From: Gymnothorax reevesii
Taxonomy: Eukaryota; Chordata; Actinopteri; Anguilliformes; Muraenidae
Direction of reading: 5' to 3'
Assembly: GCA_029721435.1 (NCBI GenBank)
Contig: CM056583.1
Coordinates: 50,881,620-50,945,619, forward strand
Length of the DNA: 64,000 bases
Part shown: one piece after another, positions 1 through 11,127 of the stretch
Layout: each line of letters begins with the position of its first letter
Numbering within the stretch: position 1 is the stretch's first letter
Translations under genes and position numbers: made by a program
The notes under the pieces: model-generated
Database searches by the model: none
Told to the model about the DNA's origin: nothing
The model's input: only the letters and a program-made list of their open reading frames with translations

Positions 1-1293
1 CAGGTGGGTGCCATGATTGGTATAAAAGCTGCTTCCCTGAAATGCTCAGTCATTCAAAAACAAGGATGGGGCGAGGGTCACCACTTAGTGAACAAATGCG
101 TGAGCTGATTGTCGAACAGTTTATGAACAACATTCCTCAACGAGCTATTGCAAGAAATTTAAGGATTTCATCTTCTACGGTCCGTAATATCGTCAAAAGT
201 TTCAGAGAATCTGGAGAAATCACTGCACGTTAGCGACAAGGCCGAAAACCAACATTGAATGCCCGTGACCTTCGATCCCTCAGGTGGTGCTGCATCAAAA
301 TCCGACATCAGTGTGTAAAGCACATCACCACATGGGCTCAGGAACACTTCAGAAAACCACTGTCAGTAACTACAGTTTGTCGCTACATCTGCAAGTGCAA
401 GTTAAAACTCTACAATGCAAAGCGAAAGCCATTCATCAACAGCACCCTGAAACACCGCCGGCTTTGCTGGGCCCAAGCTCATCTAAGATGGACTGATGCA
501 AAGTGGAAAAGTGTTCTGTGGTCTGACGAGTCCACATTTCAAATTGTTTTTGGAAACTGTGGACGTTGTGTACTCCGGACCAAAGAGGAAAAGAACCATC
601 CGGACTGTTATAGGCGCAAAGTTCAAAAGCCAGCATCTGTGATGGTATGGGGGTGTATTAGTGCCCAAGGCAAGGGTAACTTACACATATGTGAAGGCAC
701 CATTAATGCTGAAAGGTACATACAGGTTTTGGAGCAACATATGTTGCCATCCAAGCAACGTCTTTTTCATGGACGCCTGTGCTTATTTCAGCAAGACAAT
801 GCCAAGCCACATTCTGCACGTGTTACAACAGCATGGCTCCGTAGTAAAAGAGTGCGGGTACAAGACTGGCCTGCCTGTAGTCCAGACCTGTCTCCCATTG
901 AAAATGTGTGGCGCATTATGAAGCGTAAAATACGACAACGGAGACCCCAGACTGTTGAACAACTTAAGCTGTACATCAAGCAAGAATGGGAAAGAGTTCC
1001 ACCTGAAAAGCTTCAAAAATTGGTCTCCTCAGTTCCCAAACATTTACTGAGTGTCGTTAAAAGGAAAGGCAATGTAACACAGAGGTTAAAAAGGCCCTGT
1101 GCCAACTTTTTTGCAATGTGTTGCTGTTAATGATTATTTGCAAAAAAAAAATTAAGTTTCTCAGTTTGAACATTAAACATCTTGTCTTAGCAGTGTATTC
1201 AATTGAATATAAGTTGAAAAGGATTTGCAAATCATTGTATTCTGTTTTTATCTACGATTTACATAACGTGGTTCACTGGTTTTGGGTTTTGTA
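1..1293 (+). mobile_element. Tc1/mariner element, family 1, left end cut by window
   Basis: The window opens inside a Tc1-like DNA transposon. Its transposase is at 42-1130. Its 3' flank (1131-1293) ends in a degenerate terminal inverted repeat reading ...CACTGGTTTTGGGTTTTGTA, similar to the ends of the related copies at 2771-3750 and 7604-8645. The 5' terminal repeat is outside or at the very edge of the window. Family 1 has at least four copies here, all broken, which suggests old activity. Confidence 0.85.
42..1130 (+). pseudogene. Tc1-like DD34E transposase with one nonsense codon
   Basis: One reading frame encodes a near full-length Tc1 transposase of about 362 codons. The N-terminal helix-turn-helix (roughly residues 10-60, with QRAIARNL and SSSTVRNIVKSF) binds the terminal repeats. 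The catalytic core follows, with D in WSDESTF, D in FQQDNAKPH and E in SPIENVW. The spacing between the second D and the E is 34 residues, the DD34E signature of the Tc1 family. A TAG codon at 231-233 interrupts the frame just after the DNA-binding domain; everything after it is open to the TAA at 1128-1130. Being broken only once, it is a relatively young inactive copy. Function is as a cut-and-paste transposase and has no bearing on the UGT genes. Confidence 0.9.
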
Positions 1294-2770
1294 GGGCCAC
1301 AATGAAAAAAAGGAAAATCCAACCTTTAATTCAAGTGCATTTATTCAGTGGGAAAAAATCCCACATTAAGAAATAATTCTTTTATATCAAATCGTATGCC
1401 ACAATTATTAGCACCCCTGATGTTAATACTTTGTACAATCCCCTTTTGCCAACAAAACAGCACCTAATGAGGGAATGAGGGATCTTCGACCATTCCTCTT
1501 TGCAGAATCTCTGTAAATCATCCAGCGACCTGAGTCCTCTCCTCTGCACTCTCCTCTTCAACTCACTCCACAGGTTTTCAATGGGGTTGAGGTCTGGGGA
1601 CTAGATGGCCATGGGAGGAGCTTGATTCTGTGTCTGGTGAACCATTTCTGTGTAGATTTGGCCACATGTTTAGGGTCATTATCTGGCTGAAAGACCCAGT
1701 GACGACCCGTCTTCAGCTTTCGGGCAGAGGCCACCAGATTTTGATTTAAAATGTCCTGGTATTTCAAAGCGTTCATGATGCCGTGCACCCTAACAAGGTT
1801 CCCAGGGCCTCTGGAAGAGAAACAGGCCCACAGCATCACCGATCCTCACCCATACTTCATAGTGGGCATGAGGTGCTTTTCTGCATACTCATCTCTTGTT
1901 TTCTGCCAGACCCACTTAGTGTTTGTTGCCAAAAAGCTCTATCTTGGTCTCATCTGACCAAAGCACACTGACCCAGTACCGCTTACCGAACTCCAGACGT
2001 TTGCGTTTCTGACTGTGAGTGAAAAAAGGTTTTTTCCGTGCATGCCTCCCAAACAGATTGTTGGCATGTAGATAGCGCCTGATGGTTGTTTTGGAGACTT
2101 CGTGACCCTGAGATGCTGCCATTTGTTGCAATCCTTTAACAGTGAGCTTTGGAGAACTTTTTATTTCTCTTACCATCCTCCTCACTGTGTGTGGTGGCAA
2201 AATAACCTTGCATCCTCGTCCAGGCTTGTTTACCACTGTTCCTTTTGTTTTAAACTTCTTAATGATTCCTCTGACAGTAGATATGGGCAGGTGGAGGCGA
2301 GTGGCTATTTTCTTGTAGCCATTGCCTGACTTGTGAAGATAAACACACATCTGCCTTACTTGAATGGTGTGTTCCTTTGTCTTTCCCATGTTGAAGAGTG
2401 GATAAGAGAAATGGCCTCTGTGTCACGTCATATTTATACCCCGGGGAAACAGGAAGTGATTATTTACTAATTAAATGTTCCTAGATACTCTGATCAATTT
2501 TGTAAACTACTGTAGAAATGACAGAAATACTTCAATTACATTTAATTCCTAGGAATTGTTAGGGGAGCCAATAATTGTGGAACAGGTGATTTTATGAAAA
2601 ATAATTTTTTCTTAGTCAGGGATTTGTTTTTCCCATAAAATTCACTAGAGTTGAAGGTTACATTTTTTTACAATTTTAATTGTGAGAGTATGCTTCTGCA
2701 ATAAAAATTGAATTCAAGGCTTTTAACACATCTTAACCAGGGATGCCAGTAATTATGGAGAGCGCTGTAG
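1294..2770 (-). mobile_element. Tc1/mariner element, family 2
   Basis: This is a second, distinct Tc1-like transposon, reading on the minus strand and abutting family-1 elements on both sides. Its flanks hold the phrases ATTATTAGCACCCCTGATG (left) and GGGATGCCAGTAATTATGGA (right), typical of fish Tc1 terminal regions, and the right end is ...GAGAGCGCTGTA. The element at 2771-3750 is cut exactly where this one ends, so family 2 may have inserted into, or recombined with, a family-1 copy. Confidence 0.8.
1382..2389 (-). pseudogene. Tc1-like transposase, frameshifted
   Basis: A full-length Tc1 transposase can be followed on the minus strand from the ATG at 2389 to a TAA at 1382-1384, but in three frames. 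The first segment (2389-1916) has the paired-like DNA-binding domain and the first catalytic D in WSDETKIELFG. The second (1839 to about 1610) has FQPDNDPKH with the second D. The third (about 1610-1382) reads PDLNPIENLW with the glutamate. Frameshifts therefore lie between 1916 and 1839 and again near 1610. The copy cannot make transposase. Confidence 0.88.
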
Positions 2771-3750
2771 ATGTTTTCATAAACTGTTGTACATTGTATA
2801 GGTTCTATATCTCCCAGGCCTTGTTTTTACTCCACTGAGCAAAGCGAAGTCTGCGCTGCGCTCTTTATCCCGGAGGACACAACGCCCATGATTTCCTACA
2901 ACAATGTCAAATTTGGATTTGTCTGACTGCAGGACACTTTGCCACTTTGCTACAGTCCATTTTAAATGAGCCTTGGCCCACAGAACACGGCGGCGGTTCT
3001 GGATCATGCTCAAGAATGGCTTCCTTTTTTTTCATGATAGAGTTTTAGGTGGCATCTGTGGATGGCACGGTGGACTGTGTTTACAGACAATTGTTTCTTG
3101 AAGTATTCCTGGGCCTATTTATTAATGTCAATGACAGAATCATGCCGGTGAGTGATGCAGTGGCGTCTGAGGGCCTGAAGATCTTCGGGCATCCAGTAAA
3201 GGTCATCAGCCTTGTCCCTTACGCACAGAGATTTTTCCAGTTTCTCTGAATATTTTGATGATGTTATGCAGTGTTGATGATGGGACCTTCAAAGCCTTTG
3301 CAATTTAACGTTGAGGAACATTGTTTTTAAAGTATTCCACAATTTTTTTACTCAATCCTTCATAGGTTGGAGAGCCTCTAGCCATCTTTACTTCTGAGAG
3401 ACTCAGCCTCTCTAAGACATCCCTTTTATAGCCAATCATGTTACACACCTGATGCCAGTTAACTTAATTACCTGCTAAATGTTCTTTCAGCTGATTCTCT
3501 TACATATTAATTGTTTTTTCAGCTCTTTTTTGCCTGTGTCCCAACTTTTTTAAGACCTGTTGCGGCCAGAAAATTTTAAAAATGCTCATTTTGTGGATAA
3601 AAATGTAAAATGTCTCAGTTCCAACATTTTAAATGTTATCTATGTTCTATTGTAAATAACATAATGGCTCATGTGATCTGAAAGTAATTGCATTTTGATT
3701 TTATTCACAAGTTACACTTTGTCCCAACTATTTTGGAATTGGGGTTATAG
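2771..3750 (-). mobile_element. Tc1 family-1 remnant, 3' half missing
   Basis: This is the minus-strand 5' two-thirds of a family-1 Tc1 element. It runs from a terminal repeat at about 3700-3750 (GTCCCAACTATTTTGGAATTGGGG) through an N-terminal coding region starting at the ATG at 3385 to the core segment around 2777-3013 ([14 protein letters not shown]). The coding region has several frameshifts. Everything after the first catalytic region is absent, cut at the boundary with the family-2 element. Confidence 0.8.
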
Positions 3751-3799
3751 TATATAATAAAAAATTGCTTGAATACACCATGTTACCGGTCTGGAAATT

Positions 3800-4197
3800 T
3801 AACGACACCCACACATTATTTAGCCAACTATATGAGGCAGCTTTTGTGAAAATATCTTTAGTGTATTTTCATCAGAACCTGGTTGTTTTTCTAGATTAAC
3901 TTTACACTTCGTATCAAGACAGATGCATTTTTCAGTGGAAAATTGAAAAATCTGAAACCTCTTCAGTTTTTCACATATATACTTATGTTTGGTATCAAAA
4001 TGTCCATCATGTTGTTGTGTAGCCATTAAAAATCATCTGGTTTTTCAGAATAATAATTTATTTGATTAAATATGGACTTTTCGAGGCCTTGCCCCACAAA
4101 AATCTTGTGATCACTAAATAGGTCACAGTTCACTTTTTGTATACAAATATCACATTTCAAATCTATTTTCTGGACAGTCCCACAAATATGTACGTAT
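3800..4197 (-). repeat. Interspersed repeat, copy 1 (inverted copy at 25440-25795)
   Basis: About 390 bp here match, in reverse complement, the segment 25440-25795. Shared landmarks include TTATTTAGCCAAC, GAACCTGGTTGTTTTT, AGTTTTTCACATATA, TGTTGTTGTGTAGCCATTAA and TATTTTCTGGACAGTCCCAC. Both copies carry the same minus-sense start (this copy) or plus-sense start (other copy) reading MATQQHDG. This copy is open for 68 codons; the other stops early. I do not recognise the family. Copy 1 also has about 70 bp near 4045-4110 that the other copy lacks. Confidence 0.75.
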
Positions 4198-4610
4198 AAG
4201 GAGAAAAACAATTTTCTCTAAAACGTAAAAAATCCCTTATACACCCTTTTCCTGTGGACTGTCACACACACACTTATATACTCCGTTAAATTCACAGATT
4301 CTTCCCAACAGTTTTAAAAGTTGTAGATTTACTTTTGAGTTGAGTTTCACTAATGTTGGGCCCTTTTGAATCTGATGTGTGAGGGATATTTTGTGAAATT
4401 GACAAATCTCTGTAAAACTATTAGGAAGTTTAAACACCGCACTGGGTAATGGCTTTCATTTTATTTCATTCATCAATTTGCAAACTGTCCCTTTAAATTT
4501 CTTTAGTATCAACGTTCAAGGCTGCCTGCTGCAGTCCCATAGGCTGATTCCCCTCAGGCTGAAAAACAGTGCTGTACTTGGACTTTTCAGAATTCCACTT
4601 GTTTATAGTC

Positions 4611-5328
4611 ATGCTTTGCAATAAGCAGTTAGTTTTGGTGCTCATGATGTTGTTGTGCCTGATGGAGCATACAAACAGTGGGAAGGTCTTACTTTGGCCT
4701 GGGGAATACAGCCACTGGCTTAACATGAAGAACATTTTGATAGCCCTGTCAGAAAGAGGGCATGAAATTACCGTGCTCACTCACTCAAATTCTACCATCA
4801 AAGGAAATGAGTCGTCCTGCTGCAGCTTTGAAATCATCCCTGTGGCTTTCACGGAAAAAGATATGTGTAATATTATGGATGAACTTCTCCGGTACTTGAT
4901 GGAAGATCTGCAACATGATTCCTTCATCAGGATCTCCCTGAAGATAAAGGAATTGGTGGATCAAGCCACAGAGAAAAACAAAGTTTTCTGTAATGCTGTA
5001 TTCAAAAACAAAGAGCTGATAGCAAAGTTGAGGCAGGCACAATACGATGCTCTTGTGATTGACCCCATGTTTTTATGTGGGGAACTCCTTGCTGCAACCC
5101 TGGACCTACCCTTCATTATTTCACTCAGGTTCTCCTTCGGAAATACTATGGAGAGGATCTGTGGGCAATTGCCTGCCCCACCATCTTATGTTCCAAGTAC
5201 TGGGATAAAATATACTGATGAAATGGACTTCGCCCAGAGACTGAAAAATGTTCTATTTTATTTTTCTCAAGATATGATATTTTACTTTTTCACAATGAGA
5301 TGGGATGCATATTTCTCTGAATTGAGAG
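4611..5328 (+). CDS. UDP-glucuronosyltransferase (UGT2-type) first exon, copy 1
   Basis: This is an open first exon of 718 bp (239 codons plus one base) ending at an AG|GTAAG-like donor at 5329. UGTs conjugate glucuronic acid from UDP-glucuronate to lipophilic substrates in the ER lumen. The product starts with a hydrophobic signal peptide (about residues 1-25), then GKVLLWPGEYSHWLNMK, whose H is the family's catalytic base. The aspartate in LVIDPMFLCGELL corresponds to the partner acid. The exon then ends in the conserved WDAYFSELRG region. I chose the ATG at 4611 because it leads straight into the signal peptide; the frame is open further upstream but without ATG. The length and phase 1 match UGT2-type exon 1. 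It has no in-frame stop. Its closest relative is the exon at 39039, with about 33 differences in 240 residues by eye. It probably splices to 63018. Confidence 0.88.
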
Positions 5329-6759
5329 GTAAGAAAGATTTGTTAGAAATATCAAGTCAGGGCTTCAGGGTTGCTCACAGCTAAGACATTTGTGAGTCCT
5401 GTGGCCGGTGTTGAAATGCCAGCCACATCATTACTGATTGTGGCTGGAGGTCCGCATGGGTGAGGCAACAATTGGCGTTGCCTGGCCAGCAATGATAGGG
5501 GTGAAGCTGGTTAAAATTAGTTGGTTCGAAACTCTGTAGCAACCACTTCTATTCAGCTATGTGCATGTTGCTGTAGAAACCAAATTATGCACTGACTATG
5601 TAATCATCTGATGGCATAGGTAGTGTATGATCGGTGGTGCACCGGCGTAGTGTAAAGAAGTGAGGGCTAGTCGTCATGTGAGTCAGAGGAATCACGTGCC
5701 ACAGCATCTGCCTCCTGACTCAATGGTAGCAGCTCGCCTTGCAGTGGGCTAAATAATTCAGCTGTGTTCAGGGTGGGGAAACATCCAAAAAATGTAAAAA
5801 AGAAAAAAAAAGAAGACCTTATCAATAGATGTCTTGGATTAATCCACTTTTGTGGTCATGATAAGATATCCCTTACAAAAAAAAATTCTCTAGGAATACC
5901 ATAAAAATTACTGTCAAAAACCATCAGTATTACTGGAGTAATTAGGGGCCGGGCAGCCAAAGCTGCCAGGACCCTATTGTTATCCTGCATGTTCTTCTTT
6001 CCTCTTCTTCCAAGGAAATCCTACTTCCCATGCGCAAAAAATCACCAAACTTTGCACAAAGGTCCAGTCCTATGCCAGATTGCCTCAGCTGGAAAAACAG
6101 GCCAATAGTCCTGATAGTGGCGCAACAGCAAGCCTCTAAAGTTCAAAATTTAGAAAATTCACAACAAATCAAAGGTATCTGCCACAAACCTTTGTACATT
6201 CAAACCTGTTGCAAATTATTAGGTCCATTTTTAAACTGTAAAACTTATTAAATCTAACTCCTCCCACAATTTTTGCTCAGTTGACACCAAACTTGCTACA
6301 GAGCATCTTCAGACAATCCTTCAGCAACGAACCACACAGATTTTTGATGTATCAAAAATTGAGCCTACAGTGCATCAAAATGTTTGACTGTAAATTGTAT
6401 TGTAAACATACTTGCAAATTCTTGCTTAATGCATTTTCAATGTTCATTTGAAAAAATGACAAAATTTTGGAGTCATGGTAGATCATGTTTGGAAATATCA
6501 GAATTTTATCACAAAAGCTGAATTTTTTACGGCATTTTGAATTTCATTCTGATGCAAACAAGTGGAGTCAATGTAAAAATGGCATTTTTAAACATCAGTT
6601 TTTCACTTATGGAGCCAATAAATCATTGTTAAAAACAAATAACCAACATCTCCATGCTGTCTAGATGCAATTTGTGTATTGTATAGCTGAATTTTTGACA
6701 GCTGCTTGAAATCTGCCTATACACGCTGTCATTGCAGCTGTAGAATTCCTATAATGAGC

Positions 6760-7136
6760 AGGGCTGCCAATTCCTGAGCATTTGGCGTGAGATTTAGTGC
6801 TTCATTCACGTTCCTGTGCCGTAGTCAGCGATTATTCAATCAACGCAATGCGTGTTTCACAATCATTCAAATTGTTTACATGAAATAAGACAATTTGAAA
6901 CATTTTTTATGCAATTCCATTGCTTTCAATCCCTGAGTAAAGAAAAGTGTGAAAAGTCGGTAATCATAATTGATTTCCCAGTTATTAGAAGTGAAATCCA
7001 CCGCGCGTGTGAAACTGATAAACCTCCATGCACAAGGTCTTCAATTCCGCGCTGATTGAGTGATTGCTGACATACAGCACGGGAACGTGAATATGCCACT
7101 TAAACTCAGACCGAATGCATGAAAGTTGGCAACCCT
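6760..7136. mobile_element. hAT-like MITE nested in the insertion
   Basis: The element is bounded by AGGGCTGCCAA on the left and TTGGCAACCCT on the right. These are terminal inverted repeats with one mismatch. Its flanks are TAATGAGC (left) and GAATGAGC (right), a near-perfect 8-bp target duplication as expected for hAT. Subterminal matches (GGCGTGAG...; TCACGTTCC / GGAACGTGA) reinforce the palindromic structure. It has no transposase. A partial relative lies at about 38030-38160. Confidence 0.75.
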
Positions 7137-7190
7137 GAATGAGCTAGAAGAAGTTTTAAACATATACGTATACTGTAGAGGTGTCTCTTG

Positions 7191-7256
7191 CTAATTAGCT
7201 CAGTGAGATAGAGCATAGTCTCTTGTGCCAGGAATTGTGAGTTCAAGCCTCAACTG
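7191..7256 (+). other. tRNA-like segment (SINE head or degenerate tRNA)
   Basis: It has an A-box-like TAGCTCAGTGAGATAGAGC with a D-arm that pairs GCTC with GAGC. A B-box-like GAGTTCAAGCCTC lies about 30 bp further on, with four T-stem pairs. The anticodon stem does not pair convincingly, so I do not call a functional tRNA. It lies inside the insertion 5944-7375 and may be its internal pol III promoter or an older SINE. Confidence 0.45.
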
Positions 7257-7603
7257 ATATAAAATGCACATTAGTATGGCACCTTTTTTTCATCTTTGTC
7301 CACTCTGCTTCTTGTTCAGAATTGCCTAATTTTGCCAAAAATTGCCCGGCCCCGACCATTGCTGCGCAGCAGCTATAATTGCATGTTTTTGTTTTTTTTT
7401 TGGAACTGAGTTTAGTTTTACTATTAAAATATTGTTGGGCTATCATAGGTCATAAAATAACACAACAGAAAAAACTATGGTAATACCATAGCTGGTGAAA
7501 CGTACAACACTGTACAATTCTTAGAGAGTACTATAGTTACCCTTTAGTTCATTTTTGTAAGGGATAGGGGAATTCTTAACTATCAGGTTGTTATTTCAAC
7601 TAC

Positions 7604-8645
7604 AAACCCCAATTCCAATGAAGTTGGGACATTTTGTAAAATAAAAACAGAATTCAATCATTTGCAAATATCATAAACCCACATTGTACTCACAATAGAA
7701 TATAGACAACATATCAGATGTTGAAAGTGAGACATTTTACCATTCCATGAAAAATATTAGCTGATTTTGAAATTGATGGCAGAAACATATCACAAAATAC
7801 TTGGGACAGGGCCATGTTTACCATAATGCAGCATCCCATCTTCTTTTAACAACAGTCTGTAAATGTCTGAGAAGTGAAGAGACCAATTGTGTGATGGCTG
7901 CTGGAAGAGGACGCCAAGAGCAGCGGCCGGGAATAAAGGCAACACTCACAGCGTGTTGAGAGACTAAAAACAGATAAAAATAACGAGACTCCCGCTACCA
8001 ACGGACCTGACGCCGCCCGTGGTAGCAAACAGGCGAGCTTGAGGAAAGGCAAAAGAAAAGGGAAATAAACCAAAGATTCCCTTGCTCACTAACACTATTC
8101 CTGTTATGCAACTAAGTTCCTGACAATAATCTCTCTAGAGACCTTACTGGCTAAAGCGCTGAAGAAGGACTGACACTCTAGCAACGGGAGCGAGGCAAAA
8201 TAGGAGCTTAAAGTCCGGGCCACGCCCCCAATCAATGCCAGCTGGCCCAGGAATCCGATAGGGAGCAAACGGTATCGTCCCGAACGAGAGCAACAAACAG
8301 CTCTCAAAGCTCCCAAACCATGACACAATTGCTGGAGTTTTAGAAGAGGTTGTCCCACTCTTGTCTGACGTAGGATTGTAACTGCTGAACAGTCCAGGGT
8401 CTTCTAAACCAGATTTTTCATTTTATGATGCGCCAAATGTTTTCTATTGGTGAATGGTCTGGACTACTGGCAGACCATTTCAGCACTTGAACCCTTCTAC
8501 AACGAAGCCATGCTGTTGTGATGGATGCAGAATGTGGGTTAGCATTGTCTTGCTTAAATATGCAAGGCCTTCCCTGAAAGAGACATGGTTGTAAAACCTC
8601 TATATACTTTTCAGCATTGATAATGCCTATCCAGAGGTGTACACA
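7604..8645 (-). mobile_element. Tc1 family-1 remnant split by a solo LTR
   Basis: The left end carries the family-1 terminal repeat (CTACAAACCCCAATTCCAATG, about 7602-7622). Minus-strand transposase remnants follow on both sides of the LTR at 7890-8325. The right part (8340-8645) matches the element at 57978-59281 (for example CTTCTACAACGAAGCCATGCTG near 8494 against CTTCTACTACGAAGCCATGCTG near 58283). No open frame of useful length survives. Confidence 0.75.
7890..8325. mobile_element. Solo LTR, 436 bp, with CAATTG target duplication
   Basis: The block begins TGTGATGG and ends CATGACA, so it has the TG...CA ends of an LTR. CAATTG lies directly on both sides (7884-7889 and 8326-8331). Removing one CAATTG plus the block rejoins the family-1 Tc1 sequence. 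There is no internal retroelement DNA, so recombination between two LTRs has left a single one. Orientation is unsettled. Confidence 0.7.
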
Positions 8646-8647
8646 AA

Positions 8648-10070
8648 ACCAAGAGTATTGTTTTCATTTTGGGAAATGAAAGTGAATGAGATCCTACTAG
8701 GAGAATTAAAATGTATAGATTAAAAAATTTAACTGGAAAGGATCACCTAGTCCCTTGTCTCTTGCGTCTCGCAATCCCACTGATTGCATATTCAATAACT
8801 AATATTTTAACTTGTCATTATTGACTGGGACTATTCCCAGTGCATGGAAAGCTGCTCTTATTTCTCCATTGTTTAAGGGTGGTGATCACAGTTTAGGAAG
8901 CAGCTATCAGCCCATCTCAAAATTTCCTTGCCTGGCTAAGATTTTAGAATCTCCTGTTAAGCAAAAACTTTGCACCTTTTTAACTTTCAACAACATTTAA
9001 AATTCACAGCAATCTGGCATCAGGCCTGGACATAACACTCTTATAGCAGCTTCATTGGTTATAAATGGTTCAGTGACAGCTGTGGATGATAATCAAAAAT
9101 GTACAGCCCTATTGATTGATCTTTTGACTCAGTAGACCACATAATCTTATTTAAAAAGTTGTCCTCAATTGGACTTGATTGTATAGCCTGCTCATGGTTC
9201 CAGAACTACCGCTCAAAGAGGCCACAAGCTATTATGAACAGGGATGTGAAGTCTCAATTTTTAAAGGTGAAGAAAGGGGTACCTTAAGCATCTATACTTA
9301 CTAGCTATACCAATTTTATTCACCATTTATATAAATGATATTGCTCATAATATAGCAAATTGTAAGGCTCATTTTTATGCAGATGACACAGTGCTTTACT
9401 CCTCAGCACCAACGTGTACCAGGGCCCTACTTACAACCTGCTTTTAATCTTATACAGCAAGCTCTTGCTGGTCTTAAATTTGTTTTAAATACTGATTAAA
9501 ACAAAGTTCATGATCTTTTCTCCACGGAATACAATTATGCCAAATGCCTCCATTTTCTCATTGACTGGTGCTCAAATTGAGCAGGTTCAGTCCTACAAAT
9601 ATCTAGGTATCTGGCTGGATCACGACTTCTCTTTTAAAACTCGTGGCCAACTTTTACAAAAAAAATTCAAACAAAAATTGTGTTTCTTTACAGAAACAGA
9701 TCCTGTTTTAATTTAGCCAGTAGAAAGAGGATAGTCCTGGCAACAATCTCACCCATATTTGACTGCGGGGATGTCCCTTCATTAAATGTTGTAGAAGGAA
9801 GCTACATTGCGCTTTATTCATTTATAAAGCATTGCTCGGCAAACTTCCTTCCTGTCTCACAAGGCTTTAGTCCATTAAAATCGCATGTCACCATATCAGA
9901 TCACATGAGTGTATTGTGTTAGAGGCTCCCAAGATTAGAACAAATCTGGGCGGTACCAGTTTTCGTGCATTTTACCTCGTTTTTGGAATAATTGTCAGGA
10001 GCTGGCATCCTTTGCAAAATAATAACTTTCAAAGGACTTAAGTTGGGTCAAAGGTTGTCCCAGAGACAGG
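8648..10070 (+). mobile_element. LINE remnant (L2/CR1/Jockey-type reverse transcriptase)
   Basis: This is a decayed non-LTR reverse transcriptase on the plus strand. Recognisable pieces are IPSAWKAALISPLFKGGD (about 8830-8885), the finger region with SYQPISKFPCLAKILE, a palm motif FYADDTVLY near 9373-9400, then YKYLGIWLDHDFSF (about 9590-9640). Stops and frameshifts occur throughout (for example the stop at 8998-9000). The catalytic FYADD is retained but the protein is not encodable. It has neither a 5' endonuclease nor ORF1. Confidence 0.75.
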
Positions 10071-11127
10071 CAAACCAAAACACTCCCATCTTGCCTTGAA
10101 ATTTGCAAGCAAAAGATAACAACCCTCTTCCAGTGTAATACTGGAGCATGCATAACTATATGATTTCAGATGAATGATGGTGAATAATGCTGAGGACTGA
10201 TATTGCCTAGATCAACTGAACAGATATCAATCAAAGCTATAGAAGCCAACTGCTTATGTGTGTGCACTGTTCCTGTGTGTGTGAACTGCTTGTATGTGTG
10301 TGTGCGTGTGTACGTGTGTTACTGCTGCTTACATAATATGGCTTCTGATTATGATTATTAATTTACTGATGAATATAATGAGAAATATTGAAATATTCAG
10401 TAATCCTCAACATTCTTCTTGTTGAGGCCATCTAAAACATGGCCTCACATCAATCATGGTTTGGCACAGCATTGTCTACCCCTGGTCTATGACCCCCATA
10501 TTTCATACAAATCAATGTCTTGTGAGTCCGAACATAAAATATGTCGGGTTGGTCCTTTCCCACTGTAACACTTTGAGTAAAAACAGCCTGTCTTGTATGC
10601 CAGCATGTGAACTCCAGATTGTTTTCGTGTCAGGGTTTCTCAAGACTTTCCCTTGCTCTGGTAATTGAAGTCCCAGTCTAATGTTCCACTCAAATCCAGT
10701 CTTTTTGCTCGTTGCAGGTAATCACTCCAAAGTTAGTCGAAAGTCCAAGTCCATATTCAACATCGATTTGCAATTTTTCCATCTGATTATTTTGGTGAAC
10801 AAGCCTTCATTACTGGAACAACTATTTCAGCATATTCATTCAAAACTTTAAGGAGACTCCAGGAAGGAGCGGGCCTTGACCGGCTGGTATGCTAAACTGC
10901 CACCGCCCTTCACTGGAGTGAGAAAATAAAATGCAAACACAGACACAGGCACATGCAGATCCACTATGCACTCGGCACATACAGAACGATGGTCATCCGC
11001 ACCTGCATAATTTATCATTAGATGTACCAGATTTTATAATATTTGTTTCTCCCGGACGACGATAGTCGGGATATACTATGGTTCAGTTCTGGGACCACCG
11101 CTGCCGCAGAGATTTTATGTTATCATC
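10071..11127. other. Gene-free stretch with a TG-rich microsatellite
   Basis: I see no supported gene here. A TG/GTGC-rich microsatellite-like run lies at about 10257-10320. The rest is AT-rich non-coding sequence; the short open frame at 10456-10668 has no recognisable features. Confidence 0.5.

Larger units (their letters stand above)
5944..7375. mobile_element. Unclassified 1432-bp insertion with TAATT target duplication
   Basis: This block interrupts the UGT duplicon. The sequence TAATT lies at 5939-5943 and again at 7376-7380, while the uninterrupted copy 2 has a single TAGTT near 40372. The inserted DNA starts AGGGGCCGGGCAGCC and ends GCGCAGCAGCTA; an inverted GGGGCCGGGCA-like motif lies 20 bp inside the right end. 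It has no coding capacity I can recognise. It contains a nested hAT-like MITE (6760-7136) and a tRNA-like segment (about 7191-7256). I recall similar GGGGCCGGGC elements being common in fish but cannot assign a superfamily. Confidence 0.75.
4240..7600 (+). repeat. UGT exon-1 duplicon, copy 1 (with a 1.43-kb insertion)
   Basis: About 1.9 kb here match 38660-40610: the upstream flank from about 4260, the whole first exon, the sequence after its donor site, and a GC-richer stretch (5400-5780) that has the look of an interspersed repeat. The alignment breaks at 5943 for the insertion 5944-7375 and resumes at 7376-7600 against 40370-40590. This shows a segmental duplication of the first exon together with its promoter and donor, the usual way that variable-first-exon clusters grow. 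Confidence 0.85.

Noticed and set aside
5329..5384. Continuation of the first UGT frame to a stop at 5384
   Set aside because: The frame after 5328 follows a canonical donor and is not conserved in the third first exon; copy 2 stops four codons after its donor. It is intron.
7191..7256. A functional tRNA gene
   Set aside because: A and B boxes are good, but the anticodon stem does not pair, and the segment is inside a repeat.
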